From an uncultured Candidatus Woesearchaeota archaeon (GTDB taxonomy: Archaea > Nanobdellota > Nanobdellia > Woesearchaeales > 21-14-0-10-32-9), in assembly GCA_903891505.1 (NCBI GenBank), contig CAITEO010000038.1, forward strand, positions 1 to 13,547: a stretch of DNA of 13,547 bases, read 5' to 3'. The position numbers and the translations under genes are program-made. Under the pieces are notes generated by a model. The model did no database searches, was not told the origin of the DNA, and saw only the letters and a list, made by a program, of their open reading frames with translations. Positions within the stretch are counted from its first letter, which is position 1, and every line of letters starts with the position of its first letter. Positions 12,938-13,547 of this stretch are shown piece by piece.

Positions 12938-13547
12938 TCATATTCCTGCAAATATTTTATCCCTTACCTCTTTAGAAGGTTTGAACGGATATTTTTTTGC
13001 CTGTTTTATCAGACCCTCAAATGCAGATACTGCATTTATCGCATCAATTTTTTGAGGTTTGTAACCTTGATGCTTAACTTTATTATCTACTTCCAAAACA
13101 TGTTTAATGATTTCTTGTAAATACTCTTTAGGTCCCACATCGTTCGCAATACATATATCTAAAATCTTTCGCGTGTTAATTTTACTTATTGTTTTAGGTA
13201 TATCCAACTCGTCTTTCAAAGCCAACTCTACTCCAGTATTTAAGTTATTAATTACTGATGAAAAATCCTGATTTTCAAAAGATATGCCTGCTTCTTTAAG
13301 CTTATCCTGTGCATCTTCTAATAATTTTTTCTCAGCAACTACATCAGGAATCATTACATTCAACAAACTCATTATGTATTCAAAACTTTTTATTACAGAT
13401 AATGAGTAAAAACCGGACGAATAACGGTTAGACGCTTCAAGATGATATGAATTAATTAAATTCTGCAAATACACATCATTATCCTTTAACAATTTCTTCG
13501 CATTTACTAATATATCTACATATCTGGACCCCAGCTCTGTACCATAA
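12938..13547 (-). CDS. HEPN-like helical protein, 5' end beyond the window
   Basis: The frame is open to the window edge (from base 13546), so the gene is partial; at least 202 residues are visible. A TTG at 13492 could be read as a start, but coding-like sequence (ELGSRYVDILVNAKKLL) continues before it. The protein is all-helical: EASNRYSSGFYSLSVIKSFEYI looks like the first HEPN helix pair, and a later segment NKVKHQGYKPQKIDAINA resembles the RNKVxHEGYxP signature of HEPN RNases, where R-x4-H is catalytic. Here the Arg position is Asp (D136 counting from 13492) while His 141 remains. It could therefore be a non-catalytic HEPN, or only superficially similar. The upstream partner is outside the window. 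Confidence 0.6.
   Translation of the reverse strand, partial: YGTELGSRYVDILVNAKKLLKDNDVYLQNLINSYHLEASNRYSSGFYSLSVIKSFEYIMSLLNVMIPDVVAEKKLLEDAQDKLKEAGISFENQDFSSVINNLNTGVELALKDELDIPKTISKINTRKILDICIANDVGPKEYLQEIIKHVLEVDNKVKHQGYKPQKIDAINAVSAFEGLIKQAKKYPFKPSKEVRDKIFAGI

Overview
The window is AT-rich DNA from an archaeon, most likely a small-genome DPANN-type lineage (Woesearchaeota/Pacearchaeota-like). This is an inference. It rests on archaeal TATA boxes placed about 26 bases before several start codons (leaderless transcription), oligo-T terminator tracts, an archaeal Mre11, a NucS-like nuclease, and many proteins without a recognisable family. No rRNA, tRNA or CRISPR array is visible.

Layout. 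35-1093 (-) is a PfkB sugar/nucleoside kinase. 1106-1441 is intergenic and holds a candidate structured RNA (1167-1298) with its own TATA box. 1442-4707 (+) carries an unrecognised conserved-looking protein, a stand-alone NucS-like PD-(D/E)XK nuclease, Mre11 without Rad50, and a GNAT acetyltransferase started by a clear Shine-Dalgarno site. 4775-6544 (-) is a large HExxH putative metalloprotease, divergent from a membrane-anchored polysaccharide deacetylase (6673-7353, +).

7370-9515 looks like an insertion hotspot. A NYN-domain (LabA/DUF88) ribonuclease gene on the minus strand is cut in two by a ~164-base element made of two adjacent stem-loop modules. The 5' half of that gene (7945-8109) is a 54-codon fragment that is easily missed. 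Upstream lie a predicted 46-nt hairpin RNA with a U7 end on the minus strand, a divergent TATA box, and a two-gene operon of unrecognised proteins (8450-9362). Next comes a 28-codon remnant of radC that stops exactly where the following minus-strand block begins.

9512-11997 (-) is a compact three-gene cassette: a MazG/RS21-C6-like nucleotide pyrophosphohydrolase, a PD-(D/E)XK nuclease fused to a DUF2075 superfamily-1-type helicase, and a 62-residue protein. Gene content, tight coupling and the broken radC at its edge make it the best candidate for a mobile defence-type module. Further right are a YdjM/DUF457 multi-pass membrane protein and a partial HEPN-like helical protein that runs off the window end, in which the usual catalytic Arg position is Asp.

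The features of most interest are the split NYN gene with its two-module hairpin element, the two candidate small RNAs, the nuclease-helicase/pyrophosphohydrolase cassette with its radC junction, and the unassigned 8450-9362 operon.
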